Origin: Porphyra umbilicalis
Lineage: Eukaryota; Rhodophyta; Bangiophyceae; Bangiales; Bangiaceae
Direction: 5' to 3'
Assembly: GCA_002049455.2 (NCBI GenBank)
Contig: KV919296.1
Coordinates: 1 to 27,988, forward strand
Length of the DNA: 27,988 bases
How positions within the stretch are numbered: the stretch's first letter is position 1; every line of letters starts with the position of its first letter. Shown piece by piece: positions 10,359-19,520 of this stretch. Position numbers and translations under genes: made by a program. The notes beneath the pieces were generated by a model that was not told where the DNA came from, made no database searches, and saw only the letters and a list, made by a program, of their open reading frames with translations.

Positions 10359-11782
10359 CCGGCGTACCCCCCACGCCGCCGCCGTCGGCGGTCTGTACGG
10401 GGCGCACACGGCCCAAACAGAGCCAGCGATGGGTGGTGTGGCCGAGGGGGGGGCGAAGGACGCTCCTCTCGGTCCGGGCGTTGACGCAACGGCGCACGGA
10501 GGCGGGCGAAGGGAGGGGCGCAACGGTGGTGGCGGTGGGCGCGGCGAGCGCCCCTCAAGGCGCGCCCGGCATCTGAGGTCGTGCCCGCAACCTCCGGGGG
10601 ACCCGCGGCCGGTCGGCGCAGCTGGGCGGGGCCGCGTGTCGGCCTCGGGGTGTGCGGTAGCGCGGCAACGGCGGTGACTCTGGGGTGGACGGGGCGGGGG
10701 TGTGTCCCGACCCCCGCCACTGCCACTGCAATGGTGGCCGCCACAACCACCGAGGCGACTGTGGGGCAGGTGCCGTCTGGCCCCACCCGGTGCGCCGACC
10801 ACGTCCGTCCACGGGTGGCTCGCGTGGCGCGGAGGGCGCCGCTGCCGCCACGATGGCGGCACTTTTGGGGGTGACTGCGCGGCGGTGGTACCGTCGCCGC
10901 AGTGGGGGCTGGGGGAACGGCTCCCCTTGCCTGCCCGCCTCCCCCTACTCTTGCAGCGCCCCTGTGGTGGTGGGCGACGCTGGGGGTGGGGGGATAGGGA
11001 GGCATGCCAGCGGTGGGCTGCAGTCGGGGCGGGACGGGCACGCCCTGGGGGGGGCGGTGGACGGGGCCGCGTGCCGGCGCTGGGCGGGGTCCCTCGCGGG
11101 GCCTGCGGCGTGTGGGAAACGCGTGGACGCGACGCCAGCCGCCGCGGGGGGGTGGCAGCGCGCGGCTGCTTGACCACCGTCGCCGCCTCGCGGTCGGCAT
11201 CGGTCGGCCCAACAAAGGGGGGGGAGCCGCCGCGGGGGGGTGGCAGCGCGCGGCTGCTTGACCACCGTCGCCGCCTCGCAGTCGGCATCGGTCGGCCGCC
11301 GCCGCGTCGACGGCCGGTGCGCCACTCGGTGGCGGCGCCGCCCGGCGGCGGTCATCGTTGGCGTCGCCGCCGTCGGCGGCCTGCGCCGCAGCCGGCCGCC
11401 GGGGGTGGGGATGCTTCCCGGCGCCGCCCGCCGACGCTGGCGACCTGCCCCAGGGCGGTTTTCTCACCGCCCCACGCCTCTTCGGCGCAGGCGACAGTGC
11501 GACGGCACTTTATGGGGTGCTTGGACCGCAGGCGCGGTGGCAGTGAAGCGAGGTACTGCGTCTGGTGCCGGCCCCCACTTGCAGCAACAGAAAACAGCAT
11601 CCAGCCGAGGCTCTTGGATGTACAGTACTAATACTAAACTTGAGTCAGAATGTCCAAAACCGCCATCACTCGTCTGGAGACATTCAAAGATTGTCGCTGC
11701 TCTTTCAAATGTGAGATCAAGTGCTACGGAAGTGAGTAATTGTCATGTGTCGCACTCCACCAGCCGCCGCGCGAACCGCCCC
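10359..11782. other. GC-rich stretch without a recognisable gene
   Basis: Most of this stretch is extremely GC-rich and open in several frames on both strands (up to about 490 codons), as expected from composition alone. Short segments look protein-like, for instance a hydrophobic start at 10226 (+) and a Cys/His-rich frame near 10700 (+), but none matches a family I know. A 73-bp direct repeat lies at 11137-11297. Composition drops at 11600-11760. Confidence 0.5.
11137..11297. repeat. 73-bp direct repeat (two copies, 88-bp period)
   Basis: The copies at 11137-11209 and 11225-11297 differ at one position (CTCGCGG against CTCGCAG). A 15-bp spacer with a G run separates them. In the frames I looked at, both copies translate to the same Arg/Ala-rich peptide. 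Confidence 0.9.
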
Positions 11783-12281
11783 ATGGGCATCGCCGCCCTC
11801 CGCGCGGGTGCGACGCCCCTCCTCAATGCCCTCAACGAGCGCGGCGAGACGCCCATCGGGCCCGTCGTTGGGTGGATGGAGCGCGCCATTGCCGACGCGC
11901 GGCTGCCGTTGCCGCCAGCCACCGCGTCCGCGTCGACCGCACGGCGGGCGACCGCGGTCGCCCGCCGTGCCCGACCGGGCGGCGGTCGCCGAGCGGATGG
12001 CGGGGCGGGGGGAGGATGCGCGGGCGTCGGTGCGCGCGCTGGCCCTCGCAGCCGCGCGGGTCGTCGGCCTGAGCCGAACCGGCGCGCACCTCGTCGCGCG
12101 CGTCGTGGGGAGGTCGGTCGGGCTCGGCGTGCGGCGGGGCGTGCGCTTCCGCCAGGGGCGCCGAATCCGTCGGCGCATCGAGGGGCGCGCCGCGGCGGAG
12201 CCGGCCGCGGTAGGCGCCCTCGCCGCCCGCCAGGGACGCGCCGCCGCCGAGCCGCCGCGCGTGTGTGCGGGGAGGGGTTGA
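11783..12281 (+). CDS. Possible basic helical protein, frame broken at a palindrome
   Basis: I do not recognise a family. The ATG at 11783 (CCCATGG context) opens a frame with strong G/C third positions and a protein-like start (MGIAALRAGATPLLNALNER...GWMERAIADARLPLP). Around 11940-11970 the coding character moves to the next frame (AVPDRAAVAERM... LALAAARVVGL... RRIRRRIEG), which ends at TGA 12279-12281. The junction coincides with a perfect 32-bp palindrome at 11939-11970. Losing either 16-base arm would join the two frames. The predicted protein is Arg/Ala-rich and helical, with no signal peptide or membrane segment. It could be a real gene with a recent fold-back insertion, an assembly artefact, or chance open frame in GC-rich DNA. 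It is convergent with PsbQ. Confidence 0.4.
11939..11970. repeat. Perfect 32-bp palindrome
   Basis: Two 16-base arms meet with no loop (centre ...GACCG|CGGTC...). The flanking bases do not extend the symmetry. It could extrude as a very stable GC hairpin. Confidence 0.95.
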
Positions 12282-12651
12282 TCCCATGGGTGCACCGTCC
12301 CGCTGCTTCCCGAGAACCACCTGCGCGTCGCAACCGGGCGTCTTTGGCGCGGGCGCAGGCCACCGTGTGACCCCAGAGCAAACGAGCTCAACCACGAATG
12401 ACCACCAACTACTGGGCCCTGGCTCGGCCGCGGCGGATTGCGCGCACCAACAATCGATACGGTGGGGGCCTGAGACCAGCGACAGCAGAAGAGATTCTGA
12501 CGCAATCGAAGGAAAAAACTGAGCTATGGCACGCTCCAACGCCAGTGGCAGAAGAGAGGACTCATCCCCCCTCCTCATGGGCGCTCCCAATATCAACGAG
12601 TAGCGGCACGCGACAGCGAGCCGTGTTCCCCCCACCACGGGGGCCCGCCCC
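12282..12651. other. Short convergent spacer, nothing recognised
   Basis: Moderate-GC sequence lies between the possible basic protein (+) and the PsbQ stop (-). It probably carries 3' UTRs. I see no polyadenylation motif of the TGTAA or AATAAA type. Confidence 0.5.
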
Positions 12652-13642
12652 CTAAAAGAGGCCGACCACCTGCCCCCACTTGTCGAGGTCCGCCGACGCT
12701 GCCTCCCGCGCGGCCGTCGCCTTGGCCTGGTCCTTCTGCCGCGCCGCCCAGTCGAGCCGGTTGGCGCTTGCCTTGAACTGGTCATACGCCTTGTTGGCGG
12801 CCTTGGAAGACGACGACGCGTCGCTGAGCCGCTTGGCTGCCGCCCCGAGGTCGTTGGCCCGCAGCCGCAGCGCGGAGCGGACGTCCTCCCACGACTTGCC
12901 CGCAATGGCGGCGACGGCCGTTTCGGATAGGTCCTGGCGGGAGGCCTGGTAGATGGCACGGTACTTGCCAACCTCCTCGTCATTCAGGTCCTGCACGGGC
13001 GGGGGGGAACCAGCCAACAACAGCGATGGAGGAAGACCGAGAGCCCGATCGAGGCAAGCCCACACGCACCAGCACACGCAGTTAGTGGCACAGCCCGGGT
13101 GGCGAAGTGGCCGTGACCCCTCAAGACCTCACTGGCAGCATGCCCCCGGGCGGTCACGACTCGAGCGCAAAAGCGCAAGCCCCCACGCACCTTGTACAAG
13201 ACCGAGCCGGTGGACTTGTCGGCGTAGCTGTACGGCGACGACGCGCCACCATAGCCAAAGAAGCTCTGAGACGCTGCCGGCCCTGCGGACGCCGACGATG
13301 CGCCGCCGACGCCAACGACGGCGGCGGCAAGTGCGGCGAGCGCCGCACGGCGGGTGACCGCCTCAGGCGGGGGGGCGCCCATGCACACGGCGGGGGCACG
13401 GGCTACCCGGCCAGTGGCGGGGAGCGCCGGGGCAACAAAGGCAGAGGAGCTGCGGGGCGGGCACCGGCGGGGGCGCAGGTGCGGGGGCCACCGGCGGCCA
13501 GCGACACGGAGCGAAAGCGACCACCAGCGCAACCAAAAGCGTCAGCAATCACCCAGGGGGAGAGGGGTACCCACACGGAGCGGAAACACGACCAGGCGGA
13601 GCGCCACGTCCCAATCGAGGCACCCACAACGTACCGGGCCAT
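12652..13642 (-). CDS. PSBQ: Photosystem II extrinsic protein PsbQ (OEC subunit), lumenal
   Basis: PsbQ binds the lumenal face of photosystem II and helps retain the calcium and chloride of the oxygen-evolving complex. I infer three exons: 13635-13642 (ATGGCCCG), 13191-13449 and 12652-12990, giving 201 residues. Residues 1-~27 form a transit peptide (MARSSAFVAP... AVCMGA). A twin-arginine lumen signal follows (TRRAALAALAAAVVGV, 35-50, then ASA at 56-58). The mature part of about 143 residues has the PsbQ signature of the four-helix bundle: SWEDVRSALRLRANDLGAAA and NRLDWAARQKDQAKA. Plant PsbQ is of similar mature length. Exon 1 is inferred from a GTACGT donor, matching phase, a GCCATGG start context and intron length; exons 2 and 3 are firm. 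AFVAP resembles plastid motifs of secondary algae, but no hydrophobic signal precedes it. Confidence 0.9.
12991..13190 (-). other. PsbQ intron 2 (200 bp)
   Basis: The phase-0 intron has donor AAG|GTGCGT and acceptor CCCGTGCAG|GAC. A CTAAC motif stands about 110 nt before the acceptor, and no AG occurs between them. Confidence 0.88.
13450..13634 (-). other. Proposed PsbQ intron 1 (185 bp)
   Basis: The phase-2 intron has donor CCCG|GTACGT and acceptor CCGCCCCGCAG. A CTGAC motif stands at about 13542-13546. No AG occurs on this strand between donor and acceptor. Confidence 0.7.
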
Positions 13643-15049
13643 GGCGATGGGGAGGGAGTGCGGCGGATACAGCTCACTACGGCGGGGTGCGGTGGGTGTG
13701 GGAGCGTCGATGCGGGCGTGTCGGACCACGGGCGGTGCGAGTGGTGGCGTCGGCGGGGGCACCACCTGCGGGCAGACGGGCGCGGCTGAAGAAAAAATCC
13801 GGCACGGCAGGTCCCAACGGCCCCAACGGGCACACTGGCCACAGGCGGGCGGTCCGACGCACGCCCCTCGCCGCCCCCAACGCCCCCACCAGCGCCTCGG
13901 CTCCGCGACGGCTGTGGCTGGCGCGCCCCAGAGGGAGGGGCGCGCCCGCCGCCCAAGCAGCAGGCGCGACCTGAGCGGCGAGGTGCGCGGCCCCGCGGGG
14001 CAATCTGCGTCGAATCTGCGAGGTGCGTCCTCTCAGCCTCGCGACTCGGTAACTCCCGACACGCCCTCGCGAGCGCCCCCCCGCCCGCCGGTGTGTGTCT
14101 GGCGGCGCACCGCGACGGTCCACGCAGCGCTTGTGGCCCCCCCCGCCGCGCGTCGGCCACCCCCACCGCCGAGCGGCGCGGGGGATCTGGGGCACCGCCG
14201 GCGGTGGTCACGCCGCGCGTGCCGGCCACGTCGACCGCTGCCCGTGCGGCACCGGGGCCTGTGCGGCACGGCGGGGGGCCGACCCGCCCCGCGGCTGTGT
14301 ACGCTGGCGGCGCCCGCCACTGAAGGGACACACGCGCCCCCCCGGTGCCGTTGAACAGCGCGTCGTCTGTTTGGTGGGCGACGGACCCACCCTGTGGCAC
14401 CCTGCCCGTACACCAAAACGGCGCCGTCACGCGAGACGGCGGGTCCCGGCGGCGGCGCGTCCGCTCGCCCGCGGAGCGGCGCCAACGGCGCGGCCCCCGG
14501 TTTCCGGCGCGGCCCCCGGTTTTCGGCGCGGCCCCCGGTTTCCGGCGGCCACGCCGCAGCGGCCACGGGCGCGGCGGTGCCATACAACCGTTGGCGGTGG
14601 CCGACGGGGTGCTTCTCGACGCGCGCGGGGGGGAGGTTCGGCCCTTGTGAGGACCCATCTCCAGGCGGGGATCCTCGGCGGGCAGCCAGACATCAGTTCC
14701 AGGCCAGCCACGTGGTCGACGTCACCGCCCGCGCGCCGCCACACCGCAGCGCCGGCCGTCCGTGCGGGACCGCAGGGGCGCCCCTCAGCGCCTCGACAGC
14801 CCCGCGGGCGTCCCGCCGGGCCGTTGTAAGCCCCTGCGCCCGTGCACGGCAGCTGGCAGAAAAAGGCGGCAGACTGTTGGGTGCGCCTATGCCAACCACA
14901 AGAAGAGGATAGAAAGGGAAAGAATGCTCAGGAACCAGCAGGCACCCCCATCAGGTGCCACAAAAAAACATATACACGTGGGCGCCACCACGCCAATGCC
15001 GACCACCCCCCCGCCCTCCCCCCCCTCCATTTACCGCCGCCTAGTCCAC
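13643..15049. other. GC-rich spacer upstream of PsbQ, no gene recognised
   Basis: It should contain the PsbQ promoter and the 3' UTR of the RNase III-like gene. Open frames occur in most registers on both strands with no recognisable domain. A 19-bp triple repeat lies at 14488-14544. Confidence 0.5.
14488..14544. repeat. Three tandem copies of a 19-bp GC-rich unit
   Basis: The copies are at 14488-14506, 14507-14525 and 14526-14544. Copies 1 and 3 are identical, and copy 2 differs by one base (a T in place of a C in the TTTCC part). No gene is recognised here. Confidence 0.9.
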
Positions 15050-17715
15050 CTACGCCCGCTGCCGCGAGCGCGCCGCCTCAACCCGGTCGATCAACACCAG
15101 CGCCGCGTCAACGCCGTGCACGCGCACGTACTCCCCAACGACCGCCCGCCACCAGTTGACCCGCCCCGCCGCCGGCGTGTCCCGCACCCCCGCCGCCGCC
15201 GCACGGGCAGCGACGCGGGAGCGGGCAACCTCCGCCTCGTACAGGGCGGTGAGGTCGCCGGTCGACGTTGGCCCGCCGGCCCCCCCCCCCCCGACACGGC
15301 AACGACGACCGCGCCGCGCGCGTGCGCGGGCGACGCAACGCCGGCGAGGCCGCTCACCCGCCGCGCCGCCCACAGCTTGCACGTGCGGTCGCCGACTTGG
15401 GCGCACAGCTCCCGCCAGCGGCGGTCGGCCCCCGCTACCGACGTGGCGGCGGCCGCAACGGCGGCGGCAGTGGCGGGCGGGAGCCGCGCGGCGGCGGTGA
15501 GGGCGGCCACGTCCATGACGTCGGCGGCCGTCGGTGCAGCGGGGGGGGGTGGGGAGGGGTGGGCGTGGGGGCGGCCGACGGCGTCGGGCGGGCGGGGGGG
15601 GCGACGCCCCAGAAAGAGGGGACGTCGACGGGGACGCGCCGAGCGGAGACGGCGCCGAGAGGAAGGGCGGGGAGCCCGCCGTCGACGCTGCCGACGTGGA
15701 CGACGAGGCGCGTGACGGCACCGACGAGACGGCAGACGTGGCGGGCGACGTGCCCGCCGCACCGCCGCCCGCGCGCAGCAGGCGGCCGCTGTCCAACGAC
15801 AGCGGCGCGTGGCTGGCAACGGCGGCCGCCGCCGCCGCCGAAGCGCCCGCGTCATAGGCGGCGAGCTCCGCCGCGCGCGTTGCGCGGAGGGCGCGCAGCG
15901 CCGCCGCCGCCGCCCCGTCGGCGGCCGCCTCCCACGAGGTGACCGACACGCCGCGGCCGGTCAAGGGCCCGACCGTCACCGTCACCAACCACAACACCCC
16001 GTCCGCGTCGGCCGCGCCCGTCTCAGTGCGCCAAACGAGGGGTGGGAGGAAGCCGACCCGCTCCAACGCCTGCAACGTCCGCCGCGGCTGCGCCGGCGCG
16101 TGCAACGCGTCGGGGGGGATGGCGGCAGAGGCGACCGCCGCCGCCACCGCCGCCGCCTGCTCGTCGGTCGAGAGCGCGGCGGCGGTGGCGGGCGGCGCGG
16201 GCGCCGTCGCCGCCGGCGCGTTGCGACTCGGCGGCGGCGCCACCGCCGCGACCGTCGCAGCAGCGTCGCACTCGCCACGGAGTCCGCGGAGGGCCAACGC
16301 CGCCGCCCCGTCGACGCCCGCGCGCCAGTTGCGGGCGGCCGCTTCGGCCAACCGCGCGCGCACGTGTGGGGCCTCGACCGCCGCCACGTCAGCGGCAACG
16401 ATGAAGAGGCGGCGGGAGCAGTCCGTGTCGTCCACGCCGTCCGCGTCGGCGCTGCTGCTGAGCGGACCCCACCCCCCATCACCGCCGCCCGCCACGGGGA
16501 GGCCGCGGGCGTCAAAGCACGCGACCTGTGTAAAGTCGAGGACGTACCCCCCCGAGCGGATGGCCGCGGCAACGCCGCCGCCGTCGCCGCCACCGCCAGC
16601 ACCGTCGACGCCATTGGCGGCGGCGGCGGGGGAGCGCACCCACGCAAACGGCGACGTTGGCGGCGTCGCGTCGGCGGCGGCGGTGAGGCGAGCGACTTCG
16701 GCGCGGGGGGGCGGCGGCACCGCCACCCGTCCGTTGACGTGGCGCCGCCCGCAGGGGCGGAGCCGCACAGGCGCAGCGGCGGGCGCCCAGGCGGCAAGCT
16801 CCGCGCGCAACGACTGGGGGGCCGATTCGAGGTCGTACCCCGCCGCCGTGTGGCCGTGGAGGCTCGCCACGGCGGGGGGGGAGGGGCGCCGCCACCGCCC
16901 CCTTTGGATGTGAGCGGCGGCGCGCCGGGGACGCCCCGCACGTCAGCCGCCCCCGCCGACGGCTCGGCGTGGCCCGTGACGAGCGCTCGCGCCGCGTCAA
17001 AGCCGTGCACCAAAAACACCGCCCCGACGACCGCCTCGTACGCGTCGGCGAGCGCCCGCGCGGTGTCCCCCCCCCCGCCGACCGCAGCAGCAGGTGCAGG
17101 CCGAGCGCGTGCGCCCGCCGCGCGCACTCGGCGTTGGAGGTGCTCCTGTTGAGCAACAGCTGCGCGTTGATCGGCACCGCCCCTGCCGGCGTCGTCAACA
17201 GCGATGCCGGGGTGTCGGCGGTGGTACCACCGCCGCCGCTGCCGCCACCCTCCCGGCGTCCGCCGCCCGTACCGGCAGGTGCAGACGTTGGCGCAACGTC
17301 CGCTTGCAGCTCTGTCGACAGCGCCAAGTTCAACACCCGGTCGCCGACAAACGAGAGCGCCTCATTGGACCAACTCTTGGCCCGCACCCCGGCCGCGCGC
17401 TCCCGCGAGTAGGAAAACCCGTGCTGCGTCACCGCCCGCACGAGCAACCACGCGTGGGGGCCAAACGGTGGCACCCGCCACGCGTCACAAAAGCGGCGCA
17501 GGATGTCCGCGTCGGCGGGGGTGGGGAAGGCCAACGCGGGGGCGACCGTGTCGAGGACGCCCCGCCGCTCGGGGGAGGCGGTCGGTGCGCCCGAGTAGCT
17601 CGCGGCCGACCACGGGGGGCGGGGAGCCACCGCCGTCGACGCGGAGCCGCCGCGCGACGTCGACCGTGGGGAAGAGTAGCGGCCATGCACGTGCATCGCG
17701 GGGCCACCGCCACCG

Positions 17716-17771
<56 letters not shown>

Positions 17772-18316
17772 CCCCCACCCCCGCGCCCCCGCCGGTGCGA
17801 CGGCGGCCCCGCCATGGCCAACACCGCCGTCGTTGCGCCCGCCGGCGACGCGGCGGCGGTCGCCGCCGTCGCCCCCGCCGCCGCAAGCAGTTGCCACCCC
17901 GCCGACGGCGAGTCGGCTCGCCCCCGCCGGCGGCGCGCGTGGAGCGCCGCCGCTTGGGCGGCAAAGTAGGGCGGCACGCCCCCGCCGCCGCCGCCGCCGC
18001 CGCCGCCGGGGGCGGCTGCCGCCGCCGCCGCTCCACCCGTATCGCTGCCGCCACGCGCCGACGCGGATGCGCGGCGGCGGCGGGAGCGGCTGCCACCGAC
18101 GCCGCCGCTGCCGCCGCCGCCAAGGCCGGACGCGCCCGCCGCCCCGCCGGCGGTGGCGAGGCCCGGCGCCGCCGCCGCCGGCCGCGGGACGCCGACCGCG
18201 GTGCCCGCGCCGTACGGGGAGGAAGTCGCGTGCGGGTGCGCCGCCGACGCGCCGCTGCCGGTGAGGCTCACCGCCCGTCGCAGCGCCGAGACGGACGCGC
18301 GCACGGGCGGCGCCAT
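15050..18316 (-). CDS. RNase III-domain plus dsRBD protein (mL44/RNase III-like)
   Basis: This is a very long (about 1,080 residues) relative of RNase III; standalone enzymes and mitochondrial mL44 are usually 230-400. It starts at ATG 18316 with an organelle-type N-terminus (MAPPVRASVSALRRAVSL), then low-complexity Gly/Ala. The RNase III domain (about 17550-16970) has NEALSFVGDRVLNLAL, LLNRSTSNAECARRAHALGLHLLLR and ALADAYEAVVGAVFLVHGF. A dsRBD-like block follows at about 16115-15865 (LERVGFLPPLVW... GRGVSVTSWEAAADGAAAAAL). The stop is TAG at 15052-15050. In the signature, the Glu equivalent to E. coli E41 is Ser, while E38, D45, D114 and E117 equivalents remain. The frame changes five times, each in a G/C homopolymer stretch (about 17770-17782, 17067-17076, 16874-16881, 15594-15601, 15280-15292). 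It could be an organellar ribosomal protein or an RNA-processing enzyme. Confidence 0.82.
17705..17772. repeat. GCC-type trinucleotide repeat
   Basis: This imperfect (GCC/ACC)n tract lies inside the RNase III-like gene. It encodes poly-Gly in one frame and poly-Ala in another. A second tract lies at about 17980-18010. Confidence 0.85.
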
Positions 18317-19520
18317 GGCATGGGACCGGGGGGGGTCGCCCCGAGTGGGGAGAGCCGATGTGGGGGAAAGAGGAAGCGCACACCCAATAAAAAGACGGGG
18401 GGGGCAGCGCGCACCAAAAGTCAAAGTAATCCTACGAGAGCGGCGTAGGGGGGTTGCGACGGCTGCCAAAAGGAACCCGACGGACACCAGGGGACGGTGA
18501 GCGGCGGTCCGAGCCACCCCGGGTGCACGCGCCGCCTCGCGCGCACGGCTAGCCGGACAGTGCGGTGGCGGTCCGACTGCGGTTCGGCCGCCTGGTCGGC
18601 CGGCTGGTGTCCGACCGCCTTGGTGAGGCGTTTTCGAGGCTGGCCCGATTGCCCCCGCGGGCACAGGCAGCAGCGGCAGGCGCCACCGCCGACGATCATT
18701 GGCAGATGGGGGGATGGCCAACAGGACGATCAGGAATTCGGGGTTGATCGGAATCGGAAACTGGGATTTGCACGGGAGTGGGAGCGGGCATCCCAGCGGT
18801 TGCCGCTTGGCGTGGGCGAGGTGGTCGAGCAGGGTGCGTCCGCTTTAGACACTTTTTCATCCCAGAGGGACGGACAGCCTCAGTCTCTTCTGCTGATGAC
18901 CTGCTGTCCAAGACAACAGGCTGCCCTCCTTGAGACGTTCAGGAGTCATCACCCCGGGACGCATTCAATTGCAAATAAGAGGATGTGGACGTAGCGAACG
19001 CAGAGGCAGCAAGTATGGCGCTTCATGTATGGATTCATACAAACAGCGATTGTCAGTGGGAAAAGTAGACAAACAACAGGGGACATAGCGCACAATGCGA
19101 TGCATGTTGGGATGCCGCAAGTTCAGCCTTGGTCGCTGCTTGAAGATGGACCACGAACCTCTTGCCCGGGAAGCGTCGTCGTAACGTTCCAGTTTGCTCG
19201 TACTACCGTGACCGCGTCCGGACGAAGTGAACCCAAAAAGAACAACAAGAAAAAGAACAACACACCCTGCAGTCTCGCTGGAAGTGAAATACGGCGAAAA
19301 AAACAAGCAAGCAGATGCAACAGATGTAGCAGAACAAACGCATCTGGTGCACACAAAACGAACGCAACCAGCAAGTACATGGTCACCCGCAACAGCGCAC
19401 GAGGAGCCCATCCAATCAGCAACAGCATCAGTCAACATCAACATTGACCGACGACGAAGGGCATTGAGGAGGAAGATGCGCCGTGGCTCTGCTGATCACC
19501 TTCCGCATTGGTAACAACCG
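18317..19520. other. Spacer between two minus-strand genes, nothing recognised
   Basis: It should contain the promoter of the RNase III-like gene and the 3' UTR of the hypothetical protein. Composition falls to moderate GC after about 18700. A 159-codon minus frame (18965-19444) has no motifs and codon use unlike the real genes. Confidence 0.5.

Noticed and set aside
10226..10576. Plus-strand frame with a hydrophobic start (MHVRLAVGVFAWAAGFG)
   Set aside because: It overlaps the proposed second kinase exon in another frame, and the remainder is Arg/Thr-rich without a recognisable domain.
11650..11731. Possible mini-exon (MSKTAITRLETF...) ending at a GTGAGT donor
   Set aside because: Its phase does not fit the nearby acceptor at 11763, the intron would be only about 32 bp, and codon use is AT-richer than the genes here.
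13500..13548. Signal-peptide-like reading (LTLLVALVVAFAP) just upstream of the PsbQ transit region
   Set aside because: It begins with TTG directly after an in-frame TGA, has no ATG, and lies in a stretch without AG that carries a CTGAC branch motif. It is best explained as intron.
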